Shown here in pieces: positions 36,963 through 45,159 of a DNA stretch of 64,000 nt (positions are counted from its first letter, which is position 1; the number at the start of each line of letters is the position of its first letter). The position numbers were made by a program, and so were the translations under genes. This DNA comes from Rhizobium vallis (GTDB lineage Bacteria > Pseudomonadota > Alphaproteobacteria > Rhizobiales > Rhizobiaceae). Under the pieces are notes generated by a model, which was given only the letters and a program-made list of their open reading frames with translations, was not told the origin of the DNA and ran no database searches. The stretch covers positions 744,001 through 808,000 of the forward strand of contig NZ_ML133687.1 in assembly GCF_003985155.1 (NCBI RefSeq), in the 5' to 3' direction.

Positions 36963-37901
36963 ATGCACTCGGTTCTCAGAAATCCGATGAGAGGCATCAT
37001 GCTGAAAGTCTCGTCGGTCGTGGTCTTCCTGGCCATGCAGACTTTCATCAAACTGGCCGGCTCGGACATTCCGCCCGGTCAGGTCACTTTCTTCAGGTCC
37101 TTCTTCGCGCTTTTCCCGATCATGGCCTTTCTCGCCTATAACAGGCAGTTGCGGCCGGCTTTCTACACGGCCAATCCGATTGGGCATCTGAAGCGCGGCA
37201 CGATCGGCATCATGTCGATGGCTTTCGGCTTTTACGGCCTCATGCATCTGCCGCTGCCGGAGGCGATCGCGCTCGGCTATGCGTTGCCGCTCGTCGCTGT
37301 GATCTTCGCCGCGGTTTTTCTCGGCGAGACCGTGCGCGTCTATCGCTGGAGCGCTGTTTTGGTCGGCATCGTCGGCGTCGCCATTATCTCCTGGCCGAAA
37401 CTCACCCTGTTTCGTGACGGCGGCATGGAGGCAGAACAGGCAATCGGCGCGCTCTCCGTGCTACTTTCGGCCGTTCTCGGCGGCATGGCCATGATTCAGG
37501 TTCGCCGCCTCGTCGAGGAGGAGAAGACCACGACGATCGTGCTCTATTTCTCGATCACCGCATCGGTCTTTTCGCTAGTCTCGCTTCCTTTCGGCTGGCT
37601 CATGCTGCCATGGCCTTCGGCGCTCTGCCTGATCGCGGCCGGCTTCTGCGGCGGCGTCGCGCAGATACTGCTGACGGAAAGTTACCGTCATGCCGATGTC
37701 TCCACCATCGCACCGTTCGAATACACGTCGATCCTGCTCGGCGGTATCGTCGCCTATTTCGTCTTCGGCGACGTGCCGAGCGCCACCATGCTGATCGGTA
37801 CGGTCATCGTTGTCGCCGCCGGCATCTTCATCATCTATCGCGAGCATCAGTTGGGTATCGAGCAGAGGGAGGCGCGCAAGGCCACCACGCCGCAAGCCTG
37901 A
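36963..37901 (+). CDS. EamA/DMT-superfamily transporter
   Basis: 312 residues with about ten hydrophobic segments in two EamA repeats. The first repeat ends EAIALGYALPLVAVIFAAVF and the second starts near ALSVLLSAVLGGMAMIQVRR and ends APFEYTSILLGGIVAYFVFG. This is the RhaT/SAM-transporter-like branch of the drug/metabolite superfamily. The start at 36963 is preceded by CCAGGA; ATGs at 36987 and 36999 are alternatives. The substrate is unknown. Confidence 0.82.
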   Translation: MHSVLRNPMRGIMLKVSSVVVFLAMQTFIKLAGSDIPPGQVTFFRSFFALFPIMAFLAYNRQLRPAFYTANPIGHLKRGTIGIMSMAFGFYGLMHLPLPEAIALGYALPLVAVIFAAVFLGETVRVYRWSAVLVGIVGVAIISWPKLTLFRDGGMEAEQAIGALSVLLSAVLGGMAMIQVRRLVEEEKTTTIVLYFSITASVFSLVSLPFGWLMLPWPSALCLIAAGFCGGVAQILLTESYRHADVSTIAPFEYTSILLGGIVAYFVFGDVPSATMLIGTVIVVAAGIFIIYREHQLGIEQREARKATTPQA

Positions 37902-38059
37902 GCAGCAAGCTCATGATATAGAAGGTTTTTAACCCAGGAATTGCCGCGGTGCGAAAGTTGCGCTCAAAGGCTGAAAAGAATGGTGAATTTTTAGGATATC
38001 GCCGGCCTGCGAAATATGATTGTAGAACGTGAGAGACTATCATTTATTCGAAGCTGTGC

Positions 38060-38146
38060 ATGTCTGAATGGCCGCTGATGCCGGAGGAGCTTCCGGTATC
38101 GCTGCTCCGAACGCTGGCCTGTGAGCGGGGGTGGAGAAAAGCATAA
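38060..38146 (+). CDS. Possible 28-residue leader peptide
   Basis: ATG at 38060 opens a frame of 28 codons (MSEWPLMPEELPVSLLRTLA then CERGWRKA) that stops at TAA 38144-38146, sharing its last A with the ATG of the next gene (TAATG). Such overlaps usually mean translational coupling. No clear ribosome site is seen before the ATG, so it may be fortuitous. Confidence 0.35.
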   Translation: MSEWPLMPEELPVSLLRTLACERGWRKA

Positions 38147-39018
38147 TGGCGTTCACGGCGGAGCAATTGGCGGGGAACTCCTCCTTTCTGATGAGCATCC
38201 GCTTTTTGGCTGGCCGGACGCGCGGCATGTTCGATGCCGGTCCTCGGCTGGCGCGGCTGCTCGCCTCCCACCAGCGCTGGCTTCTGACCCAGACTGCCTA
38301 TGCTCTCAACCTCGAATATGATCCGCGCGATCCGACGTCGGGCTTCACCGCCGTGCGGCTGACCGGACGCATCACTGCCCACAAGGTCGCGAGCCGCAAT
38401 ACAGTGCTCGCCTTCATCGAAGAACTCCATACTTACCGCTTCATCGTGCATACGCCGGGCGACGAGCGGCGGCGGCCGCGCCATTTCGAGCCGGCCGAAG
38501 TCAGCCATCAGGCGATGTTCGGGTGGATTCTTGCCAATCTCGCCGCGCTCGACCTGCTCGATGGCGGTCAAAGGGCAGCTTTTTTTCAGGCAAACCCCTC
38601 TTTGATGAAGCTCGCCCAGCCGCGCATTGCCCGCCATTGCCTCGAAGATGCCGCCTGGCGCGAACCGCCGGAACAGGTGGCGCTGTTTCTCTGGACAGAA
38701 GCCGGCGGCCTTGTCGTCGATCACCTCATGGCCCGGATGGATATCGAAAACGCGGAGCCGGAAAGGTTCCCTGTCGGCCGCGTCGAAACCCGCGCGCTCG
38801 CCGGCGATTTCATGATGTCACGCACGCACCTGCAACGGCTGCTGGCAAAGGCGGCGCAGCGCGGCTGCCTCGGCTGGCACGACGAAACGCGCAAGACGCA
38901 CCTTTGGATATCGCGAAATTTCGTCGAGGAATATTGCGCCTGGCAGGCGGTCAAATTCGCCTATGTCGATGAAGCCTTCGAATGGGCGAAAGCCCAGGGC
39001 GAGGAAATGACCGCCTGA
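38146..39018 (+). CDS. Unrecognised protein, possibly DNA-binding
   Basis: 290 residues, soluble, with no signal peptide. I do not recognise the family. Two stretches resemble winged helices: residues about 65-100 (VRLTGRITAHKVASRNTVLA then FIEELHTYRFI) and about 215-260 (ALAGDFMMSRTHLQRLLAKA then AQRGCLGWHDE). A MarR- or GntR-like regulator is possible. GGAG nine bases before ATG 38146 supports the start; a GTG five codons earlier is an alternative. A long frame on the opposite strand is a shadow. It stands alone, convergent with two small genes. Confidence 0.7.
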   Translation: MAFTAEQLAGNSSFLMSIRFLAGRTRGMFDAGPRLARLLASHQRWLLTQTAYALNLEYDPRDPTSGFTAVRLTGRITAHKVASRNTVLAFIEELHTYRFIVHTPGDERRRPRHFEPAEVSHQAMFGWILANLAALDLLDGGQRAAFFQANPSLMKLAQPRIARHCLEDAAWREPPEQVALFLWTEAGGLVVDHLMARMDIENAEPERFPVGRVETRALAGDFMMSRTHLQRLLAKAAQRGCLGWHDETRKTHLWISRNFVEEYCAWQAVKFAYVDEAFEWAKAQGEEMTA

Positions 39019-39177
39019 TCAGAGAACGATTGCCGCAGCGCCTGCGCCAATTCGTTTGTCCGCATCGGCCGGCTTGACGGAAAGCTCGCGCTCATATTCC
39101 CGCGCGGCGCAGACCGCTGCACGGATATGCTCGAACGTGTCGATGTTGCTCAGAAGCGATATCAGGATCGTGGACAT
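39019..39177 (-). CDS. Uncharacterised 52-residue protein
   Basis: ATG at 39175-39177, stop at 39019-39021. It encodes MSTILISLLSNIDTFEHIRA followed by a charged middle (AAREYERELSVKPADADKR) and an Ala/Ile tail. The ribosome site is weak. It follows another small gene on the same strand by 72 bases, and the two are probably one transcript. Its stop lies immediately after the convergent gene ending at 39018. Amino-acid composition looks like a real soluble small protein, similar in size to stress-related small rhizobial proteins; no function assigned. Confidence 0.5.
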   Translation of the reverse strand: MSTILISLLSNIDTFEHIRAAVCAAREYERELSVKPADADKRIGAGAAAIVL

Positions 39178-39249
39178 TTCAGGGTACTCTTGACATGAGA
39201 GGGCAGGCTGCGCGGCTGAAAAGACGCGCGGCGCTGCGGAGCCTGCCGC

Positions 39250-39441
39250 TCAATACTGCTGGAAGTCCGCGAAGATAGCGGTCGGGCGCGCGATACGGCT
39301 GCTGACGCCGGTGCCGCGGGCAACCATCTGTTCGTTCGTGGCAAAGCCGAAACGGCTGTAGCCCTGAGCGGAACGAAGTTGATCGCCGGCGAGGCGAAGG
39401 GTTTCAAACCCGCAATGGATAGGACGAAAACGCTTGTTCAT
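39250..39441 (-). CDS. Uncharacterised 63-residue protein
   Basis: Starts at ATG 39441 (MNKRFRPIHCGFETLRLAGD) with AGGA about nine bases upstream (ACAGGAACC). Basic N-terminus, one Cys (residue 10), no membrane helix. It ends IARPTAIFADFQQY. It is the first of two small minus-strand genes, with AT-rich sequence and inverted repeats upstream. I do not recognise it; the ribosome site and composition make it credible. Confidence 0.55.
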   Translation of the reverse strand: MNKRFRPIHCGFETLRLAGDQLRSAQGYSRFGFATNEQMVARGTGVSSRIARPTAIFADFQQY

Positions 39442-39482
39442 GGCCTTGGTTCCTGTGATTCCTCCCAAGACACAGAGTTATA

Positions 39483-39546
39483 TTGCGGTGCAGCATAGAT
39501 TTCGCAATGCACTGTGGCGCGATGCAGCTATGCGAAAAATGCATAG
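39483..39546. promoter_or_regulatory. Two inverted repeats upstream of the small-gene pair
   Basis: TTGCG (39483-39487) opposes CGCAA (39503-39507), and CTATGC (39528-39533) opposes GCATAG (39541-39546) around seven A-rich bases. Both lie in the 132-base gap between the small genes (start 39441) and the end of the uracil-DNA glycosylase gene. They may be operators of the small genes or part of the transcript end from upstream. Confidence 0.4.
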
Positions 39547-39573
39547 GCAGCTTCATAAATTATTCAACTTTGG

Positions 39574-40461
39574 CTAATTTCTAAGCAAAGAGAGGGACTT
39601 AAGCTTCGCCTGAAAGGCGAGCAGATCATTCCAGGCCAGCCGTTTATTGACAGGCGCGGTCAGGAGATCCTGCGGATGCAGGCTTGCTATGGCAGGAATG
39701 ACACAGTCCGCAACGGCGATCTCCTTCCAATGACCGCGCAGGCCATGAATCGTGTCGTTTTCGCCGAAGAAGAACCGCGCCGCAAAATTGCCGAGCAGCA
39801 GAATCACCTTGGGTTCGGCCAGCGCGATCTGCCGCTCGATGAAGGGCCGGCAGATATCCATTTCCGCCGCAGAGGGCGCACGATTGCCGGGTGGCCGCCA
39901 GGGGATGACCTGTGTCAGCAGGATAGTCGAGCGGCTAAGCCCGATCGCGGCCAGCATCTTGTCGAACAGCTGGCCGGATTTTCCCGAGAAGGGCACACCT
40001 TCGCGATCATCCTCGGCGCCCGGCGCCGAACCGATCACCATGATGCCGCTTTCGGCATCGCCGGCGGCAAAGATGGTCGAGCGGGCGCTGTGCTTGAGGT
40101 TGCAGCCGTTGAAGGTTTCGATCGCCGTCTTGAGCTCGCCGAGCGATCGCGCACTTTCGGCAGCGAAGCGAGCCTGCTGCACGGCCTCGCCGTCGGGAAT
40201 GGCAGGTTGCGGGCCGGACGCTGCGCGTTCGGCCGGGGCCGGGCGCGCCGCCGCATTCGGACGCGGTGATACCTGACGTTCCCTAGGGGCAGGGCGCTCC
40301 TGCTGCGCGGGTGTCGCGGGACGGCGGGCGGCCTTCATCGCCTCGAACTCGGCGAAGCGGTCGATCGCCTGTTCCTCCAGCAGCCATTCCACGCCGGCAT
40401 CCGCATGGAAATGCAGAAGCGCTGCTAGCTCGGCGGGCGAAAGGTCGTTGGCGGAGATCAT
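39574..40461 (-). CDS. Family-4-like uracil-DNA glycosylase lacking two cluster cysteines
   Basis: 295 residues. A Pro/Arg/Ala-rich linker (about 47-85) precedes the catalytic domain from about 105. Motif A is GSAPGAEDDREGVPFSGKSG (144-163); the second motif is SLHPQDLL with His262. It resembles the UDG4/SPO1-polymerase-like family, which removes uracil from DNA and usually binds a 4Fe-4S cluster through four Cys. Here the four positions appear to be Cys120, Lys123, Trp188 (IPWRPPGNR) and Cys204, so two ligands are gone. The cluster is doubtful. Confidence 0.85.
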   Translation of the reverse strand: MISANDLSPAELAALLHFHADAGVEWLLEEQAIDRFAEFEAMKAARRPATPAQQERPAPRERQVSPRPNAAARPAPAERAASGPQPAIPDGEAVQQARFAAESARSLGELKTAIETFNGCNLKHSARSTIFAAGDAESGIMVIGSAPGAEDDREGVPFSGKSGQLFDKMLAAIGLSRSTILLTQVIPWRPPGNRAPSAAEMDICRPFIERQIALAEPKVILLLGNFAARFFFGENDTIHGLRGHWKEIAVADCVIPAIASLHPQDLLTAPVNKRLAWNDLLAFQAKLKSLSLLRN

Positions 40462-40529
40462 GCGGCAAGTCTAGCGGAGAGAAATGGGCATTGAAAGGGC
40501 GGGCGGCGCATTGCCGGCCCTTGCTCGTT

Positions 40530-41822
40530 CTATTGCACAGTCCATTGCGAGATGTCGTCGCGTTCGCCGATCAGCGCCAGGCCATGGGCGATCGACAGCA
40601 GTTCGCCGCCGCTTTCGATCCGGTCGCGCTCGAAGCGCTCGGTGAAGATGCGGCGCACCGCCGGGACGAAGGAGGTGCCGCCGGTCAGGAACACCTTGTC
40701 GATCTCAGTCGCTTTCGTTTCGGTCTTCTCGAGCACGTCGTCGAGCGCGCCTTCGATGCGCGCAAGGTCCTCGGCGATCCAGCCTTCGAAGTCGCGGCGT
40801 TTGATGCTGCGATGCCCGCCGCGGCCAAGCGGCGCGAAATCGAAAGCTGCCTCTTCCGAATTCGAGAGCGCCATCTTGGTCGCCGACACCGCCTGATAGA
40901 GCGGATAGCCCTCGTCATGGTCGATGAGGTCGATGAAGATTTCGAGCTTTTCCGGCTCCAGGCTGGTGCGCACCAGCTTCTTCAGATCCTCGAATTCGCG
41001 CGTGGTCTTGAAGATTGACAGCTGGTTCCAACGGCCGAAGCTGGAATAGTAGTTGGAGGGCACTTCGAGGATCTTGTCGAAGCTCTTGAAATGGCTGCCC
41101 TTGCCGATCAGCGGCGCAACGATGTTGTCGATCATCCTATAGTCGAAATGATCGCCGGCGACGCCGACGCCGGAGTGACCGATCGGCGTGGCGGTGAGCT
41201 TGCCGGCGATCGTCTCGAAGCGGATCAGCGAATAGTCGGTCGTGCCGCCGCCGAAATCGGCCACCAGCACCGTCGCATCCTGCTTCAGGTTCTGCGCGAA
41301 GTAGAAGGCGGCGGCGACCGGTTCGTAGACATAGTGGATTTCGGGAAAGCCGAAGCGCGACAGCGCCTCATTATAGCGTTCGGTCGCCAGCACAGGATCG
41401 GGGCTCGCTCCGGCAAAATGCACCGGTCGGCCGGTGACGATGCGGCTGACATCCGAAGGCCAGTGATCACCGGCATAGTTGCGCAGGCGCCTGACGAAAA
41501 CCTCCATCAGATCCTCGAAATTATGCCGCTTGGCGAAGATCAGTGTGCCCTGGAACAGGGCGCTGGCCGCAAAGGTCTTGATCGACTGCAAAAAGCGGCA
41601 TTCGCCGGGATTGTCAATGAATTGGCGGATCGCCGCATGGCCGGCCTCCACCTTCAGTGCTGACGCGCCGAGCTGCGCATCCTTCATGAAGGAAAGTGCC
41701 GTGCGCATGCTGTCGGCCGTACCCTCCGTGCTCGTGAACGCCATCGAGCGTGTCGTCCCGCCGTCCGCCATAGCGAGAACCGTATTCGTCGTGCCGAAGT
41801 CGAAACCCAGCGCCTGAGCCAT
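40530..41822 (-). CDS. Hsp70-family protein, YegD-like
   Basis: 430 residues, comprising only the actin-like ATPase domain: phosphate-1 LGFDFGTTNTVLAMADGG, then VYEPVAAAFYFAQ, phosphate-2 VLVADFGGGTTDYSLIRFE and the adenosine motif VFLTGGTSFVPAVRRIF. There is no substrate-binding domain or lid, as in E. coli YegD. It is a probable ATP-dependent chaperone of unknown client. AGAGGTG upstream fixes the start. It follows the RND operon on the same strand, behind a hairpin. Confidence 0.88.
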   Translation of the reverse strand: MAQALGFDFGTTNTVLAMADGGTTRSMAFTSTEGTADSMRTALSFMKDAQLGASALKVEAGHAAIRQFIDNPGECRFLQSIKTFAASALFQGTLIFAKRHNFEDLMEVFVRRLRNYAGDHWPSDVSRIVTGRPVHFAGASPDPVLATERYNEALSRFGFPEIHYVYEPVAAAFYFAQNLKQDATVLVADFGGGTTDYSLIRFETIAGKLTATPIGHSGVGVAGDHFDYRMIDNIVAPLIGKGSHFKSFDKILEVPSNYYSSFGRWNQLSIFKTTREFEDLKKLVRTSLEPEKLEIFIDLIDHDEGYPLYQAVSATKMALSNSEEAAFDFAPLGRGGHRSIKRRDFEGWIAEDLARIEGALDDVLEKTETKATEIDKVFLTGGTSFVPAVRRIFTERFERDRIESGGELLSIAHGLALIGERDDISQWTVQ

Positions 41823-41875
41823 GCTCGCACCTCTTCATGCCGATTGTTATTGAAGACGGAGCATCGCTCCGCAAT

Positions 41876-41891
41876 GGGCGCCCGGGCGCCC
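41876..41891. other. 16-base perfect GC palindrome
   Basis: GGGCGCCCGGGCGCCC is self-complementary, 54 bases before the Hsp70 gene start (41822), in the gap after the RND operon. It may contribute to termination or be a protein site. Confidence 0.4.
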
Positions 41892-41961
41892 GGATTCAGG
41901 AGGGCGGGTGATGCCACAGGGGCGTGACACATTCAAGGGGATTGAAGGCTCATATGACCAC

Positions 41962-42002
41962 GGGCGCACTTCGTCTTCCGGCTAGAAAGAAGAAGTGCGC
42001 CC
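41962..42002 (-). terminator. Long hairpin after the RND operon
   Basis: GGGCGCACTTC (41962-41972) pairs perfectly with GAAGTGCGCCC (41992-42002). With one mismatch the stem extends inward through GTCTT/AAGAA to about 16 bp with a 9-base loop. It starts 37 bases past the stop of the RND pump gene and separates it from the Hsp70 gene. There is no strong T-run. Confidence 0.7.
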
Positions 42003-42039
42003 TGGGCTCATCGGTTATGCCGAAATCAGCAGGCTGTCG

Positions 42040-45000
42040 TTACTCGGCGGCCATCGCCCTTGCCTCTTGCACCTCCGGCTCCTGGACCTTCTTCTCGCCG
42101 ATCAGGCGGCCGAGGAAATTACCGAAGCGGTCCATCTCGACGAAGATGACGGGGGTGATGAAAAGCGTCAGCATCTGCGAGACGATGAGACCGCCGACGA
42201 CGGCGATGCCGAGCGGTTGGCGCAGCTCGGAGCTTGCGCCGCTGCCGAGCGCAATCGGCAGGGCGCCGAGCAGGGCGCAGAAGGTCGTCATCATGATCGG
42301 CCGGAAGCGCCGCACGCAGGCCTCGTGGATCGCCGCCGTCGCCTTTTCACCCGTCGTGCGCATCGTCTCCACCGCCACGTCGATCATCATGATCGCGTTC
42401 TTCTTGACGATGCCGATCAGCATCAGGAGGCCGATCAGCGCGATGATCGAGAGGTCGAAGCCCATGATCTTCAGCGCCAGCAGCGCACCGAAGGCCGCGG
42501 CCGGCAGGCCGGACAGAATAGTGAGCGGATGGATGAAACTTTCATAGAGCACGCCGAGCACGACATAGATGGTCAGAATGGCCGCCAGGATCAGATAGGG
42601 CGTATTGCCCTGCGACTGCTGGAAGATCTCGGCCGTACCGCCATAGGAGGTGAAGACGTCCGCCGGCGTGGCGATGTCCTTCTTGATCTGGTCGATCGCC
42701 GCCGTCGCGTCGCTGAGCGAGACGCCTTCCGGCAGGTTGAAGGAAACCGTCGTCGAAACGAGCTGGCCGGTCTGGTTGATGGTGACGGGGCCGGTGGTGC
42801 GCTGGACATGCGCGAAGTTCGAAAGCGGCACCAGGCTGCCATTGGCCGAGGCGACGCGGATCTCCGACAGCTTCTGGTCGTCCCAGGGTTTGCTCGTATC
42901 ATATTCGACGATGACGTTGTAGCTGTCGCCGGTCGATTGGATTTCGGCTGCCGTATATCCGCTGAAGGATTCCTGCAGGGTCTTGCGCAGCGTGCCGTTG
43001 TCGATCCCGTAGGCGGCAGCCCGCTCGGTATCGATGACGATATTGGCCTGTAGGGCGTTGTTCTGGGCGTCCGACGTCACGTCGGTGAACTGCTGGCGAT
43101 CCGCGCGCATCGCCGCCTGGATCTTGCCGGCCCAGAGGTTGGTCTGGTCGGTATTCAGCGCCTGCACGACCAGCTGATATTGGCTGGCGGTCTGGCGGCC
43201 GCCGAAGCGTAGGCTCTGGTTCGGCGTCACGAAAGCCTGCAAGCCGGGGATCTTGTTGATCGCCGTGCGCAGCTCGCGCAGCGTCTGGTCGAGCGGCGGG
43301 CGCTCCGTCTTATCCTTGAGCTCGACGAACATCGAACCGTTGTTCTGCGGTTTGTTCGGGTTGCCGCCGATCGTGGACATGACGTGATTGACCGCCGGGT
43401 TGGCCTTCACTGCGGCTGCCGCCTGCTGCTGCAGCGCTTCCATGGCGGAATAGGAAATATCCTGGCGGGCCTGGGTGCTGATCGTCAGGCGGCCGATATC
43501 CTCCTGCGGGAAGAAGCTCGTCGGCAGCGTCATGAAGAAATAGACCGTCAGCGCGACCGAGCCGAGGAAAACGCCAAGGATCGTAACGCGATGACGCAAG
43601 CACCAGCCGACCGACCTGTCGTAGCCGCGCAGGGTCCGCTCGAAACCGGCATCGAAGAGGCGGATGAGGAGCGGCGGGCGGCTGTGGTTGTTGGACAGAC
43701 GCGAGCCGAGCATGGGCGTGACGGTCAGCGAGACGATCGCCGACGAGATGATGGCGATGGCGACCACCATGCCGAATTCGTTGAACACGCGGCCGACGAC
43801 GCCGCCCATCAAGAGGATCGGGATAAAGACCGCGATCAGCGAAACCGACATCGAAATGATGGTGTAGCTGACCTCGCCGGCACCCTTGATCGCCGCCTCT
43901 CGCACCGGCATGCCTTCCTCGACATGGCGGAGAATATTCTCGAGCATCACGATCGCGTCGTCGACCACGAGCCCCACCGCGAGCGTCAGCCCGAGCAGGG
44001 AGATGTTGTCGATGCTGTAGCCCAGCACATACATCATGCCGAAGGTCGAAATCAGCGATAGCGGAACGGCAAGCCCGGGAATGATCGTCGCCGTCGCATG
44101 GCCGGTGAAGAGGTAGATGACGAGAACGACGAGGCCGATCGTCAAGAGCAGCGTGAACTTCACGTCGGCGATGGCGGCGCGGATCGGTTTTGCCGCATCG
44201 TTCATCACGACCGTGGCGACCGAGGGCGGAATTTCGGCATGAAGCTGCGGCAGCTTGGCGTTGATCGCATCGACGACATCGACCGTGTTGGCATCCGGCT
44301 GTCGCTGGATGGCGAGGATGATGCCGCGCTGGCCGTCATACCAACTGCCGGTATATTGGTTCTCGACGCTGTCCTGAACATCGGCGATATCGCCAAGATG
44401 GATCGGCGCGCCGTTCGGAGTGGCGATGACGAGCGAACGGAATTGGTCGGCATTGGTGCGCTGCGTATTCGCAGTGATGGTCATGGCCTGCGAATTGTTC
44501 TGCAGCGTTCCCACGGGCTGCTGGCTGTTGGCGGCAGCAAGCGCCTTGTTGACGGTATCGATGCCGATGCCGCGGGTGAGCAGCTTGTTGGGATCGACCT
44601 CGACGCGCACGGCATAGGTCTGCGCGCCGTAGACGCTGACCTGGGCAACGCCAGGAAGTGTGGAAAGCGACGGCGAGATGATGTCCTCGGCGATCTCGTC
44701 GAGCTTGCTGCGCGGCATGGTGTTGCTCTGCACGGAGAGCAGCATGACGGGCGCATCGGCGGGGTTTGTCTTGCGGTAGCTCGGCGGCGTCGTCAGGTTG
44801 TCGGGCAGCTGGCGGGTCGCATGCGAGATCGCGGCCTGGACGTCGGCTGCAGCCGAGTCGATGTTGCGGTTGAGGTCGAATTGCAGCACGATGCTGGTGC
44901 TGCCGAGCGAGCTCGACGCACTGATTTCGCTGATTCCGGGGATCGTCTCGAATTGCTTGATCAGTGGCGTGGCGACCGAGGTCGCCATCGTCTGCGGCGA

Positions 45001-45159
45001 GGCGCCGCTCAGTTGCGCCGAAACGTTGATTGTCGGAAAGTCGACCTGCGGCAGCGCCGCGACCGGCACGAGCTGATAACCGGCGAGGCCGGCCAGAATG
45101 ACGCCGATGGCAAGCAGCGTCGTCGCGACGGGGCGCTGGATGCAGAAATTGGGGATCAT
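42040..45159 (-). CDS. RND multidrug efflux pump (AcrB/MdtBC type)
   Basis: 1039 residues, normal for the HAE1 group. It begins MIPNFCIQRPVATTLLAIGV and contains two sets of six helices with large periplasmic loops. Helix 4 reads DNISLLGLTLAVGLVVDDAI with the Asp pair needed for proton relay. Late sequence GFDLSIIALIGLLMLIGIVK followed by KNAIMMID is also typical. It captures drugs from the periplasm and expels them with its adaptor and an outer membrane TolC encoded elsewhere. It overlaps the adaptor gene by four bases (ATGA). Confidence 0.94.
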   Translation of the reverse strand: MIPNFCIQRPVATTLLAIGVILAGLAGYQLVPVAALPQVDFPTINVSAQLSGASPQTMATSVATPLIKQFETIPGISEISASSSLGSTSIVLQFDLNRNIDSAAADVQAAISHATRQLPDNLTTPPSYRKTNPADAPVMLLSVQSNTMPRSKLDEIAEDIISPSLSTLPGVAQVSVYGAQTYAVRVEVDPNKLLTRGIGIDTVNKALAAANSQQPVGTLQNNSQAMTITANTQRTNADQFRSLVIATPNGAPIHLGDIADVQDSVENQYTGSWYDGQRGIILAIQRQPDANTVDVVDAINAKLPQLHAEIPPSVATVVMNDAAKPIRAAIADVKFTLLLTIGLVVLVIYLFTGHATATIIPGLAVPLSLISTFGMMYVLGYSIDNISLLGLTLAVGLVVDDAIVMLENILRHVEEGMPVREAAIKGAGEVSYTIISMSVSLIAVFIPILLMGGVVGRVFNEFGMVVAIAIISSAIVSLTVTPMLGSRLSNNHSRPPLLIRLFDAGFERTLRGYDRSVGWCLRHRVTILGVFLGSVALTVYFFMTLPTSFFPQEDIGRLTISTQARQDISYSAMEALQQQAAAAVKANPAVNHVMSTIGGNPNKPQNNGSMFVELKDKTERPPLDQTLRELRTAINKIPGLQAFVTPNQSLRFGGRQTASQYQLVVQALNTDQTNLWAGKIQAAMRADRQQFTDVTSDAQNNALQANIVIDTERAAAYGIDNGTLRKTLQESFSGYTAAEIQSTGDSYNVIVEYDTSKPWDDQKLSEIRVASANGSLVPLSNFAHVQRTTGPVTINQTGQLVSTTVSFNLPEGVSLSDATAAIDQIKKDIATPADVFTSYGGTAEIFQQSQGNTPYLILAAILTIYVVLGVLYESFIHPLTILSGLPAAAFGALLALKIMGFDLSIIALIGLLMLIGIVKKNAIMMIDVAVETMRTTGEKATAAIHEACVRRFRPIMMTTFCALLGALPIALGSGASSELRQPLGIAVVGGLIVSQMLTLFITPVIFVEMDRFGNFLGRLIGEKKVQEPEVQEARAMAAE

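Noticed and set aside
38044..38724. 226-codon frame opposite the unrecognised gene at 38146
   Set aside because: The plus-strand frame is longer, has a ribosome site and a more protein-like composition.
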